From Clavelina lepadiformis (lineage: Eukaryota > Chordata > Ascidiacea > Aplousobranchia > Clavelinidae): a stretch of 64,000 bases of DNA. Every line of letters starts with the position of its first letter. The stretch's first letter is position 1. Both the position numbers and the translations under genes were made by a program. The notes beneath the pieces were generated by a model. That model did not search any database. It had not been told where the DNA came from and saw only the letters and a program-made list of their open reading frames with translations. The DNA is taken from NCBI RefSeq assembly GCF_947623445.1, contig NC_135244.1, positions 10,478,001-10,542,000 on the forward strand, given 5' to 3'. Positions 26,001 to 38,058 of this stretch are shown piece after piece.

Positions 26001-28283
26001 GATAGCGATATAATATGTCGGACTGTCAGTGTTCATGAATAGCTTCTTTCCACTATGTAGGTATTCTAATGCTTTATTGTGAGCGAATTCTGTTATGCAT
26101 TCCTAAAAGACAACAATTTAATTGAAATAATGGAATAAAACTATATATATATATACCAACAATGTTTTCAAAAATTTTCATAAAATGTATTCAAAATAGT
26201 TAAAAAAGCGCTAGTTTTGAGGAAGTGTGCTCAGATAAGTCGTTTGTTCCTCACGCACTGCACCACTGTTTAGGACTTAGGTCACAACAGCTCTATATTT
26301 GTGGATATGCTAGATTTATTTTACCAAGATAACCTTGAGATTTTTGCAAGCGAAAACATGCGGATTGCTATGCTATTTATACATTTATAAACTCTTATAA
26401 AACAATGGTGACCCTAAAAAGCTTTATGACATTGTGGTGTTAATATTTTGTGCGTCATTGCCAATGCCATTTGATGACATGCACCCCAATTAAATCATCA
26501 TGCTTGTTGGATGCTTAGTAGCTGGCAACATACACAGAGGGTTGAACTTTTCCCACATAGGCTAATTGTTTCCTGCATGGTTTTGTATGGTGAAAGTGTA
26601 TTCGTCAGTGAAAAGCATCTCATAAAAAATTAGTTGAAAATTTAAACTCCAGATTCTCAATAAAATTCTGTATTCAGTGATCGGTTTGAGTTGCAACCTG
26701 AAAATTAAATATTAGGTATAAAATACAAAAATCATTGAAAAATGTATTGATGTTCTCATAATTTTGCACATTGTATATAAGTTATTGTATGCATCTATGT
26801 CGTTGTAAACATAAATCTGCAGCAACTATACGATAAGCCAACCATAATATGTTTTATTAACCTTTGAAGGCATATGTTATACTTATTAGATTTTGTTTTT
26901 ACAGCTCCACGCTTTTCTGATTCAACTTCATCTATGCCTTCCCTGTGTTATGATTCTGACGTTAGGACATCCAGCCGCCAAGCAATGGGTGCTTTTTCGG
27001 ATACTGATTCCATAGTTTCTTCAGTGTATTCACCAAAGGAGAGTGTAAAAATGTCAGCAGCAAATGTGCAATGTCAAACTAAATTTCATGATGTTACCTA
27101 CACTCCACGGATTGAAGGCTTTGAGCACACCGCAACACAAACCGATATCGCGACGCCTTCATCCAGAATATACGCAAATGCATCTGTTCAGGTTAAAGTT
27201 GATATGATTGATGCATATTGTCAAACGGACCCCTGCGTACTAACAAACCAAGTCCTGGGGCACCCAGTGAATGCTCTTGCTGTCCAAGAACATTTGCCAA
27301 TACAAACCTTTCCTGCAAATTCTGATTACAGTGTATTTTCAATGATACCGGAACAAACGAAACCACGCGTGAAAAAGCGAAAAAAGACAAATTTTGTTAG
27401 TGGCCCTGCGGATGTCCCTGTAAAGTCATCAGTTTTGGGGCCCGTAGCTACAACTACAGGGTTTCAGCAACATTTGCCTACAATGAAGCCGGCGGCAAAT
27501 AAGGATTTATTCCTTCACACAATTCCTAGCTCATTGTATGCCACAAACTCTCATTTCGGTTACCCGTCAGCAAACCTATGCATTTTTTCCAATTCTTGTC
27601 AGCCAGGCTATCCTCTTCGACAGCTACCTTCTTCGAATCAGCCTACAATGTTTAATCCAAGGGTAATTGTAGCTTCATCGCGTTCTCCTACAACACAACA
27701 AATTGCAAAAAGGAATTTTTCAGATGCACTGCAAACTTCTTCAAATACTGTTTCTTCTTTTGCTGGAGCTGTCGGACGGAGCAAGTCGGAAAACAAACGT
27801 CCTAAAACGATTCTGTCTGTGGCGGAAAGATTGCCATTGTCAACCAGTACAGGCTTAACGATGGCACAAGCAACAATTTCTAGCCGTACAGAGCTTGCTG
27901 TAATACATTCTGAAAACATCACGCCAGCATCAGATCTAACAAATATTTGTCCGAAAATTGAGGCTTTATCTGATTCTGATACGTTTGCTTACTGTGCAAC
28001 ATCACAATCAATGGCCGAACACGATGCATTCAGTGGTCAAGTGCAGGATCAACTGCAGTGCGAGTCTGCAACCTTAGAAATTGATCAAGATCAAAGCATC
28101 GGTACGCAATCAATGTTTTTACGATAGGTTAAACGCCAACAAAAATTTTTTGAAAACGAATTTTTTTCTGCAGACCAATCTATCCCGAAAAAGCGTGTTC
28201 GAAAACCTACCAGTTTTTATCAGGCGAATCATCCAGTTAAGGTTGGTATCGTGACAAAGAATATTGCCCAAACTTTGCTGTAG
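23070..28283 (+). CDS. unknown protein with QT-motif cluster, 3 or 4 coding exons
   Basis: Exons: 23070-23182 (ATG, donor AATAG/GTACTA, phase 2), 23288-23466 (acceptor TTTCCAG, donor G/GTAAAT, phase 1), 26905 onward (acceptor GTTTTTACAG). The third exon either stops at 28125-28127 (about 504 residues) or splices at 28101 to 28174-28283 through a strong TTTTTTTCTGCAG acceptor (about 532 residues, ending with a basic KKRVRKP stretch). All phases join. The N-terminal 98 residues are compact and helical-looking. The rest is long, Ser/Thr/Gln-rich and probably disordered, with QCQT, ATQTD and CQTD motifs (residues roughly 150-210) resembling dynein light chain LC8 sites, and a KKRKKT basic motif. 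I recognise no family. A polyadenylation signal follows at 28501. The donor at 28101 (CG/GTACGC) is weak, so the last exon is uncertain. Confidence 0.65.
24420..24650 (+). repeat. dispersed repeat fragment
   Basis: ATGAATATACGATTCATTTC, GGCGTTTTAAA, AAAATTTTTGCT and CGCGCATTTTG appear in the same order as in 25670-25760, showing that two copies of one family lie about 1.1 kb apart. Confidence 0.5.
24945..25205 (-). repeat. inverted-repeat arm, right copy
   Basis: Reverse-oriented copy of 22155-22390. TCTTTAACAACGGGCTGCG, CCATTCTCCTAACCAT, GTTAACCT and TTTCACCGGAAAAAAAT mirror the blocks on the left. The interval between the arms holds the first two exons of the gene at 23070. Confidence 0.65.
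25395..25832 (+). repeat. dispersed DNA-transposon fragment
   Basis: Shares segments with 8811-8900, 14440-14570 and 24540-24640. The right limit reads ...CCTAATTTCACCACTG, whose reverse complement, CAGTGGTGAAATTAGG, is a MITE-type terminus comparable with CAGTGGCGTAGCC at 13744. The left border was not found. Confidence 0.5.
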
Positions 28284-28499
28284 TATCAATAACTAGCAGG
28301 CACATTTTGCACATATAATCGGGTACAATTTATTAAAGGCTTTGTTGTTTTTGATTTGAGCAATTCAGATCGCATCATGAACGTATTAAGTGAAACTTTT
28401 GAAGTCGATGTGCTGTGTAAATGCGGTTGTGGTCTGTGATGATAAGGTCAACTTTGTCATGTGTGCGTTAATGTTTTTTCGTTGGTTGTTGTTTCTTTA

Positions 28500-28506
28500 A
28501 AATAAA
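28500..28506 (+). other. polyadenylation signal of the QT-motif gene
   Basis: AATAAA in TTTAAAATAAAGTTTTTTTC, about 220 bases beyond the stop of the candidate last exon. Position and T-rich downstream context fit, but only transcript data would prove use. Confidence 0.45.
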
Positions 28507-28519
28507 GTTTTTTTCGATT

Positions 28520-29298
28520 CCTGCGTGGAAACAATATCTAGCTTACAACATTGTATAAGGTGGTGACCTTACGTCAAGCATGGTTGAAGTCTGTGGATAG
28601 TTATTACAACCACCTCGTTTTCACACAGTTTTAGTCCGATCGGTGATATTTTAAGGAAATCACTGAAAATGAATTTGGTGTGACAGGGATCTAACTGTAG
28701 ACGTCAGGAAGAACTTGCTCCTGGAATAACACTTTTATCCCCAAGTGGTATCCAAATACAAGCTAAGATTAGGGACGGGAGACATAGCAAACTGGAAAAG
28801 TACGGAAACATCTCACACTAATGAGACAAATAGGACCAGCGGTCAACTAGGACACTCGGGGGACGTAAAGGTAGTTAAAGTTAAGATCATTGTCGAAATT
28901 ACAGAAAGAATGAGAATAATTGACTGGAAGCTTAACCTCCATCATACCTATAACTCGGACCAAATCTTTTCGTTATTGAATACAAAGACAGACCATAACG
29001 GAACGCACTTGTCTACAATAACTATCCTCATTAGTCCTAACTTGCTAATAAAGTGAAGCAGAACTTTTTTTTAACAGAAACTGAATAATCAGACAACAAA
29101 GAAAGAGTCATGCCGAGACACCCATTATACCCAGCAACCAATAACAGCTTCCCTTACAAATTACAATGCTTTTTTAGATCAGCAATATTTATAAATGCAT
29201 ATTTCTCCGAGCCAACAGTCAAATCGCTTGACATTAATGCACAGTTAATGTCGAAAATTATAAAATGCTATAAGTATTTTTACCAACTTTAACAATTT
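28520..29298. other. intergenic DNA
   Basis: No supported gene. An open frame at 28745-29056 (103 codons) shows no domain and no partner exons. Confidence 0.35.
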
Positions 29299-29910
29299 AC
29301 CCCGGTACTGGAGTGAGTTGTTACATTTGACAACGTGTAACATAATTTTTTGTAAATTTAGTTTGCGATAAGTTAAATGAAAATTGTTTGAGCATGTTTA
29401 TTGCTTAGAAGTGTCGCCACACAAAATAGCAAAGGAAAATATTTTGTTCCAAAACTGACCAAGTAATTTACGTTTTTGCAAAAATTGTAACAACCCTACC
29501 CGGTCTCCCCTAATTGCAACAGTGGTCATTGTAGGCCTAATTCGTTAGGGTTACAACGTGTAACAACTCATCCCACACTAACTACTACCGCCAAACTGCT
29601 TAAATATGAAAATTAAACGCTGCAGCTAAGTGGTCGAATTTTGCTGTGTTGAAAACTACAAGCAAATTTTGGAAAACAATCCTGCTTCTGTAGAAAATGT
29701 TTCAAGAATAATTTAACAACATCATACGAAAATTTTTTCAAAGAAGTTAGAATTCAACTTTCTGACTCTCAAAACCTAGTTTTTGCTCTAAAATCTAAGT
29801 TAACATAAGCTATCATTGGGAAGAATATTTAGATATACAGAATATTTATTAAAGTAGGAAAACGAGTTGTAACAATCCACTCTTGTAACAATTTTCCCCG
29901 GTCCCCCTAC
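29299..29910. mobile_element. pogo-like MITE with GTTGTTACA subterminal repeats
   Basis: Left GGTACTGGAGTGAGTTGTTAC and the reverse complement of the right end, GGGACCGGGGAAAATTGTTAC, align at about 15 of 22 positions. Further GTTGTTACA/GTTACAA motifs occur at both ends and near 29545-29570. The ends resemble the ACCGGG...TTGG-AACA termini of the element at 57945-59298. A TA target duplication is plausible but the exact borders are uncertain. No coding capacity. Confidence 0.5.
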
Positions 29911-30123
29911 TTTTAACCGGAACGCCGTCCCGGCTCACTTTCACCGCTATATTTTCAAAATATTGTAAGTAAACGTCAGTAATCTTCATTCCTTCTAACA
30001 GTTTTAAGATTTTAATTCATAGTTATGCAGTGAACGACTGTACCTTGTTTTACATTTGCGTTATTCCCCAGAGTCAATGCCATTGTTCGCAACAATAAAT
30101 GATGCTTGATTGACCCTGTAAAG

Positions 30124-30453
30124 CAGGGGTTCCCAACCTTTTTATGTTCTCGTACCACTTAGCCACAACGGATTGTCAACACGTACCACTATTTTCAAAA
30201 CAACTAATTTGATCCAATATTCGCACAGCAGCATTGTATTAATAACAATGACAGCAGGGACAGGGAGCAAGATCGACAAAAGTAGCTTACTGAGTGCAGA
30301 GAATTTAGTACGGAAAGAAATAAAAGTGTTGTTCGCATATTTTAGCAACTCAAAATTAAAGTGTTATACTACTATACTGTATATCGCATGCAACGGAGAG
30401 CTGCTCGCGTACCACCTGAAAAGCTCCCGCGTACCACCGGTTGGGAACCCCTG
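30124..30453. mobile_element. hAT-type MITE with perfect 8-bp target duplication
   Basis: The termini CAGGGGTTCCCAACC and GGTTGGGAACCCCTG are near-perfect inverted repeats, with CGTACCAC motifs repeated inside both ends. The 330-bp element sits between identical CTGTAAAG octamers (30116-30123 and 30454-30461). No transposase is encoded. Confidence 0.94.
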
Positions 30454-30569
30454 CTGTAAAGTGTAAGGAAACAACTATTCATTATTTAACTTGCCAAACT
30501 GCTACGTATATTCAACAGGTAAATTCGCTTATAAATACAAATCCAATACGCAAATGATTACAAGCTGTA

Positions 30570-31400
30570 ATGGAATGGGTGTATATGGAATTTGAACTTG
30601 ACAGGTTGACCCACTTCACTACGATGTTTGCTAGTTGAATTGTTTATTGCGGTCGATGGTATATGAGTCTCATAAGGTCGTTGTCTGCTTTTCTCAACCT
30701 TAGACTTAATTGTTCACCTTAATGAATTATTGTCTTCTGAAGGTGACAACAAAGTTGTCTAACTTGACACTGAACTTCTTCAAATTGAATTCAACAGTAG
30801 TTTTCACAAGAATGACAACTGTATAAACTGTTTATATTGATTCTTCTTTGAACGATTACATTTAAACAGAACATTGGCCCATCAACAGCATAAAGACGTC
30901 CATTTTACAGCATTGATCTTAGTAGACTTATGTTTATTGTCAACTGCATAATATTACTGATACTAATAATAGTAAACGTTACTGAAAACTTCTACTGCAA
31001 ACTAAACGCATGCAAGAAAGGCAAGCGCGACCTCTAACTTACGTCATAACTTTAAAACAATACTCTGGAAGTTATCATGACGCAGTGTTACGCTTCGCTG
31101 ATTCGATACTTGAAGATGAGATTTCCAAATCTTATTTAACCCGTATATTACATTAATTATAATATTATCAGTTATCACAAAGCAAAAGACCTTTGTTGCC
31201 TATAAACAATTGTTACCTTTGTTAACAATTGAATGATTAACTAAAATCGAAACTTGAATTTATTGAAATAAAATTTGATAACCAAGAAAATACAAGCGAT
31301 TAACAATCGTTACGGAATAGCAATTATGATTAATTACCCAAACCCTGTTTGCAAGTCATTAAGGTTACCCTGATTTTGTTTTTTGCCCGTTAAGGGCATG
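30570..31400 (+). repeat. diverged dispersed repeat, copy B
   Basis: The longest of three related blocks. The first 600 bases match 15786-16205 (copy A) and the last 170 match 22540-22900 (copy C), all in the same orientation. Best-conserved piece: CGCAGTGTTACGCTTCGCTG ATTCGATA at about 31083-31110. It lacks coding capacity and clear terminal repeats. Confidence 0.6.
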
Positions 31401-31743
31401 CATTGGATGAGTGATCCAATCTGCAAACAACAATGTGGGGTGAAAGGTCACGGCGGTTGATTTGACAACAAAACCAATCTAACGTTTTTTGGTGTTTAAG
31501 AAAGAGACACAGACTGATCGATAGGCTGCAGGCTTATTATATACAGTGGGTTATTGTCACATGTGGATTTTTTGTGTTTTTTTGTCAAGTACCTGTTTAA
31601 GGACCGTCGTGCGTTGTTAGCCGGTCATTTTCTTGTTAGATTTTAGAATTAACTTAAGTCTGTTGTTGAAAGCCTGCCTGGAAAGAAAATTTGGTTGTAG
31701 TACCCAAGTGCACAATCAGATGATGTATGGACGTCACAATTTA

Positions 31744-32005
31744 AGTAGCTGGGGTCTAGTATACAAGGGCATCTTGTGTTCGTGCACTTGTATACTAGAA
31801 TCGAAATTTTATAGGGTCTCTTGTACTTTTGCACTCCGATTTAAGGCCAGAATGGAAAGGAGTTATGAGGTAATAGAAAAGAAATGATGACGTAATAACT
31901 CGATGCTGATATTGTAGTACAAAAGTAAAAGAGACCCAAAATATCTGGGTCTAGTATATAAATGCATAACCACATAATGTCTTTATGTACTAGACTCCAG
32001 CTACT
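31744..32005. mobile_element. palindromic MITE, AGTAGCTGG ends
   Basis: Left AGTAGCTGGGGTCTAGTATA and the reverse complement of the right, AGTAGCTGGAGTCTAGTACA, are inverted copies. Inside, GGGTCTCTTGTACTTTTG is mirrored by CAAAAGTAAAAGAGACCC. The internal part (TTTTGCACTCCGA...AGTTATGA) recurs at 51825-51945. The superfamily is unknown; no clear target duplication beyond a possible TA. Confidence 0.65.
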
Positions 32006-33143
32006 CTAAGATACAGGCCGCCCTGATGTTTCATTAAATTCTGAAATTTAGTGCATTACCAAATATGATTTACTGCTTACCCGTAGGCTACACTAATGAC
32101 ACTGTAGGCCGACAGTAAAGATAAAGTAAACCATCAACAATCGTCCCTTATGAGATGTGGCTACGGGAGATCCTAATTTTCATTTACTTGGAGTTCAAAG
32201 GAGAGTCAATGAAAACACTTCTGTTACCGCAAATTAACTGTTGTATTGTTGGCTGCCCAGATAAATTTGAAACTTGCTAAATAGGAAAAAAATACATTAC
32301 TGTATAATAATAATAGTTCTTTACTATCCAGTTAACCAACAAAATTTATCCAGATAATGGATAGCTAAAATTGCCTTAATGCTCAATTAACCAATTATTA
32401 TTAACTGCCATCTTAGTAACCTAGTTTCTTGTATCTGAGCATATATGAAATGGTTCTTCGGCTTTGTTGTACAATAAAAAACTAACTTGTTTACATGCCC
32501 TGTAAGAACTCATTACTTTATCTTCAGGAATACAATCATAAATCTTCGCAAAATCAACTTAAAGTACTGCTACCGATACTTTGTTGTTTTGCTTTGTGGA
32601 TTTTAAGTCTTCTCTAAATGATTTGGATTGACATAAATTGGAACTTTTACTTTGTCAGTGGTACTAAAAAACATACAATTTTGTAACACTATGAGACATA
32701 TGAATTTTATCCCTGTTTTGTTGAATAATTTTCAGCTTTGTTAATAACAAATGCTAGATTTCAATACTGAGACAGGTCAAACCATGTCAGGCTTATGTTA
32801 TATGATACTGTGCTTACTAAACACTGCATGAAATTTTAATACTTTGAAGAAAAATCCGATATGCAAACGTATATACATATAATTTTTTAGGTTTCCAAAA
32901 ATCAGTCGAGAAATTTGTTAAAATGTTTCAAAAATGTTAAACTTTACCTTATTTTTAGACTATTGAAACAACATCATAGGTTTAATTCAGATTTAAATCC
33001 ATGACATAATTCCAAGTTGATATTTTGTGAAATTTTTACCTTCAGGCCTTTTCCATAGGTATCTTATGTGGTAGCTTAGTCTAATATAGATTTTATCATT
33101 TCTGGAACCTATTACTGCTACGACTGAATCTTTGTTTGGCAAA
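32006..33143. other. upstream flank of SKP2
   Basis: AT-rich, with a short imperfect inverted repeat around 32325-32360 (TATCCAGTTAACC ... GATAATGGATAG). It probably contains the SKP2 promoter and 5' UTR, but I cannot point to a core promoter. Confidence 0.4.
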
Positions 33144-36100
33144 ATGAATTTTAATGAATTATACTATCAAAAAAGCCAAAAACGAGAAACTCGAATACAA
33201 TGGATTATGGATGAATGTGAGCAAAAACAACTGTATGATGACTTGGGTATAATTGGGGAAATTTCACCAGATGCTGGTTCTTCTGTCTTGTTTGAGAGGG
33301 ATGAGAATAACAAGACAAAAGAATGCAATGTTCTTCAAAATTACCACCAGGTCAACATTGAAACCCCAGCCACCAACACTTCTGTAAAAATAAAGCGTAA
33401 ACATGCTTTAAATCGGTTTCAAAGAAAACGTTGTCGACCAACTACAAAAGTCATAGGAAATATGTATCATGCAAAAATAGGCAAAATGGATATAAGCAGT
33501 GAACCTGAAACTGCTTCCACACATGTTCATAAAAAAAGAGCTTTAGGTATTATATGTATATGCCAGCTATGATGTAGATGAGTAAAATTATTTCATTTTA
33601 TTTTGGGATATACAGTATTGTTATATGTGAAACTGAGCAACAATTTGCCACAATGAGCAACATTTTATCATAGGAATATCACATTCCTAACCCTAGACTA
33701 CAGGCAGTACTGTCATAGCATGGTTTTAACAAGCAGTTCATATTATTTTTACAGATTCATCGGTGGTTGGAAAATTGCCTGATGAAGTTTTTCTCAAGAT
33801 TTTTCGTTATTGCAGTTCTGACACTCGAGTGTTATGCAGTCATGTATGTTGGAGATGGTATCACATGATGTAAGTTCACTAAGTTAAAATCTGATCTGAA
33901 AATATATTTACTGGTAACTTTTCCGTAAGTATGTGAAGTGTTAGTAATGTGGTTGAGATTTAGTTTACATCAGAGCTAGTTAAGTGTGAGGAAAGGTTTT
34001 CTCATATATCATTTTTGTTTTCCCATCTCTAGAAGTTTTAGTTTGTTGTGTAAAGGAACATGTTTAGCCGGAATATCAAAACTATAATTAATTTATCTAG
34101 TGTAATTAGCATATCAAGTAATTGCAAGTAACACATGGTGTCACATCTCCTATTGCAAAAGTTCATGTTTTGTGTGCAAATGAATTAATGTCTAACTAAA
34201 TGAATGTCTAACTGTCTAATTAAAATTATTCAAACAACATAATGACTTGTATAACCTATGTTTGTTAAATTAAATGTAATATGTATTATCTCTATTTTGA
34301 ATTGTTTTTAAAAAAACTGTCAAAATTTATAAAAACCCACCGTCAATGAAACCCTATCATGCAGTTCACAATTGTTTCCTTTTCTTTGCAATGCTTTTTG
34401 AATGCTTACAATACATAGGCCTACTAATTTAATTATAGACGTATATGATAGGCTATGTATTTGTGTTCATGTGATTTGCTGTTGTTATAATTTTGTTTGA
34501 AATATTATTTTTTGTCATATATATGAATATACTTTACTTCAGAAATGATGAAAGCCTGTGGAGACAGATTTCTTTAGCAAGAAAAGCTATTACTATACAC
34601 GAAGTCCAGAGATTGCTAAAGCGTAATATGCAAGTTCTATGTTTGAACTGTGCAATTATTAAACCCAACAGCTCAGGCGAACTAAACACATCCACAGCAT
34701 CATTCAAAGAGGGTTTTTCTGCCAGGTAATTGCTTGCTCAGTTTACTTTTTTATATTTCAAGAGACTAGTCAAATTGTTAGACTTTTTTCTTGCCCTGTC
34801 TGAAATTAGGTTATTCACTGGTGCATCTATCCATATATAGCTTAAATTCTAAATTCTAAAATGCATGTATCACTTCACTTGTATGTATCCATAAACGTTT
34901 GTATCCATAAATTATGTCTGTATGTATTGTACAGTATATCTTTCATACAACAAATGATTTTGTATTACTTTTTTGTTATGGTATATGTAGCCCAAGAGCA
35001 GATCCCTTTTCAAGAACATATCATTATCCTGTGCATTCCTTGGATTTTACCAATGCCAACATATCACCAAACCTGCTTTGTTTGATACTTATGCGTTGCA
35101 ATAATCTTCAAAATTTAAGTCTGGAAGGACTTACAATCAGCCACAATGTATTGGGGTAATATTACACTTCATTTTTATTATATATTTTATACCGTAAGTA
35201 CAGTAAATTATACATACGGTATATATATATATAAATTTTAACCTTTTATCTATCTCTTGCATCACCGAAGACATTGGTATTGACAAGCTTCATAGTTGTA
35301 TCCTTTTCCAACAAGCAATTGTTGAAAACCTTCATTTTCCTAAAAAAACGTCATTTATAAATTATATTGACAGATAACAATTTCCCAAACCAGCAGCCAT
35401 TTTTTGTAATCTACAAAAATATTTTATGAACTATTATACTGTTTTTGTATATATGTGAATGACATGTAAGGGGAATAACTGTTTTCAAAGGTCAAAAAAG
35501 TTCAATTTTTTACATCCAAGTGGGCAACTTTTAAGGTCCAAAAAGACAAAGTGACTATTTCACTGCAAGTAGTTCATACATCCCATTGTTATAGGCTACA
35601 TTGTTAGGTTGGAAGACAGTGTGCCATGAGCTGGTTGGGAAGCCACTAATTCTCAATAAGGCAATAGAAATACAAATCAAGTGTGTGTGAACTTGACTAT
35701 TGCTAGCAAACCCATACAAGACGTATTTGTATAACTGTATTTGTATGTCTTCCAAATTATTATACTATCTATCTATTAAATATATGCAGGTCACTTTCAG
35801 GCTGCAAACAGTTACAACGTCTGAATTTATGTTTATGTCATGAAATGACTACATCTGGTGTAATTCAACTTCTAACAGCATGCACCAAAATACTTGAGTT
35901 GAACTTGGGTTGGACAAATTTATGCCAATTTGACCCGGGTCAGGTATGGGGTGTTGTAATGTGCAATGGAAGATCCTTAACTCAAAGCTGGCGAGACCCA
36001 ATGATCTTTTTTCGAGTTATTAAACTTTGCAATACTGTAATTACAGTAAGTTACTTTGAGTGAATTAAAACTTTGAGTCAACGAGCTTCCATTGCATGAG

Positions 36101-37092
36101 TATTAGTCAGTCATGTTATTTTAGTACCAAGCAGTGTTAGTTGCCAATCTTTAGACTATTTATTTCAAACCTTACTGTAGCCTACGTTAATTCATTAAAT
36201 TAATTTTTCAAGATTATTGAAAACTTACCACCTAGCTTGACGCGTCTCAACATCTCTGGCTTTCGTGATACATTGGTTGATCAGCATGTTATTAGTTTAG
36301 TGCAACACTGTCCTAACCTGGTAGAGTTGGATGTCAGTGATTCAAACCTCATAACTAGCAATATTCTTGAATACATCATCAATGGCCTATTTGACACAAT
36401 ACACGCCATCAACCTCAGTCGCTGTTATTCAATTAGCCCAAATTGTTTTCTGTAAGTATAATTCTATTATGTGTCATATCCAAGTCGGCAGAATCTTGTT
36501 AGTCTTTTGACTTGCTAGAAATTTACTAAAAATGGTCATCCTCGTTTGATAATTCTGGCCACTTTTTAAATTTTAATTAGCTTAAATAAAACTTATGGGA
36601 AAGTTCTCAACTTTGAATTGAATCGATGGAAAACAATTCATGAAACATGACCATTAGTGGTCACTAACGTACTTCTTACACAAACTTGATTACATGAGCC
36701 TGTAACAAATTACTATGAAGCTATCAAGCATTGGGAAGGCTCGTTTTGTTGACCATTTTGTTTTTATATTGTTAAAGCTAGTGACTAATCTAGTTGTTTT
36801 AGTCAGTGAAGTTTCAATTTTTCGCAACAAGGATGATTCAAGACAAACTTGTAAAACTGTCAAGGTAAATGTGAAAATTATTTTCTTTTCATGCAGCCGG
36901 CTTTCTCGTCTGCCACACCTACGTTACTTAGATGTCTTTGGTGTCATGGACGATGGTTCAATTAGCACTCTAGCTACTGCTCTCACCAGGGTGCGTGTAT
37001 GTCTTAGGCCTTTTAGCGCTATTGCACGGCCATCACCAAGTTCATTGTATGGAACAAAACGACAAACTGTATGGGGATATTATGTTGTTTAA
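33144..37092 (+). CDS. SKP2: SKP2, F-box/leucine-rich-repeat substrate receptor of SCF ubiquitin ligase
   Basis: Seven exons with GT/AG borders and matching phases: 33144-33546, 33755-33869, 34543-34725, 34991-35155, 35790-35943, 36213-36451, 36897-37092. They give 484 residues (human SKP2 has 424). The first exon is lineage-specific and ends in a basic region (KIKRKHALNRFQRKRCRP). The F-box, LPDEVFLKIFRYC...VCWRWYHM, begins near residue 140, followed by NDESLWRQISLARK as in SKP2. Leucine-rich repeats follow, including LQNLSLEGL and CPNLVELDVSDS, then the SKP2-specific C-terminal tail with IARP and a final WG. SKP2 recruits phosphorylated cell-cycle inhibitors such as p27 to SKP1-CUL1 for ubiquitination and promotes S-phase entry, mainly in the nucleus. 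The diagnostic tail makes other FBXL proteins unlikely. Confidence 0.95.
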
Positions 37093-38058
37093 TCGAATCG
37101 CTTCGCTCCCATTCTTTGTATTTCTCCAAAAGTAGTTCTTTCCACAATATTTTTGCATCAGCTTATATCTTTTATAATTCCGTAGCAGTTCCATTTTTTT
37201 GCAGTTATTGTTTTTCATGCAATTGTTCCATGTTTTTAAATCTTTATACATCTTAGTTGCATGTTATAACGCTACGACTGTTTTTCAAGTGTTTTTTTTT
37301 GCACGACAGCAAGTTTGTAAATAACTCAGTTCCCATTGCTTTTAAATTTTGATATACTTTGAAAAGCATAGGTATTTATTTTTAACATTTCTGAATACGT
37401 TTGTTATGTTGTATTTGTTTTGCTTTTTTGTTTAGGTAAAGCATTCTGATGAGTAGTATGATTTTTTATTTTTGGTCTATCATTGAATTATATGTCTTGT
37501 TTGGTGTTTGAAAATAATTCTGGGCAGTCGTTGTTCAGTGTATTGCTCTTAGTTTTGACTACGCACAGTTAATTTTTTCCAAAGAAACACTTAACAAGTT
37601 ACTCTTGTTCATGTCAACAATGCGTTTCTGACGATTTGTCTAAAAAGGAAGAATCTTGCAAATGTGCAAACAGTCAAGCATGTTTTTTTCTTATTTCAAG
37701 AAATTTCTTATTTTATGTAATTCTCCGCAACTTGATGTGAGATGTTCACAACTTCACATTATCCATAACAAGCATCATCAAAAAAATAGTATAGCAAAAG
37801 ATGCAGACCAAAAGTGGTAACTTAGCATGGCAATCTCGTGAAGAAGCTTTAACTTCCTAGTGACGTGTGATAAACATATATAACCACAGCCTCCACGTAT
37901 GAGTGGGTGTAGGTTAGTACGTTTAAAGTACAGTACAGTAATAACATATCAGTGTTCTTACGTGCGGATAGTCAGTTGAAACGTTTTCCGGAAGTTGGAA
38001 GTATTGTTTGGTGCAACAAGTTTTTTTAAGGATTCAGCTTTGGCAAACATCATCACAG
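37093..38058 (+). promoter_or_regulatory. SKP2 3' flank and probable promoter of the membrane-protein gene
   Basis: About 1 kb between the two genes. TATATAA at 37877-37883 lies about 180 bases before the next ATG and is a plausible TATA box. The bases right before that ATG read ATCATCACAG, which could also be a 3' splice acceptor, so a short 5' UTR exon or trans-spliced leader is possible. The AT-rich stretch 37093-37800 presumably includes the SKP2 3' UTR. Confidence 0.4.

Larger units (their letters stand above)
23467..26904 (+). other. large second intron of the QT-motif gene
   Basis: 3.4-kb intron from GTAAAT to TTTTTACAG. It contains repeat fragments at 24420-24650 and 25395-25832 and the inverted-repeat arm at 24945-25205. 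Open frames at 24509-25000 and 25250-25651 lie within these repeats and have no recognisable product. Confidence 0.55.
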
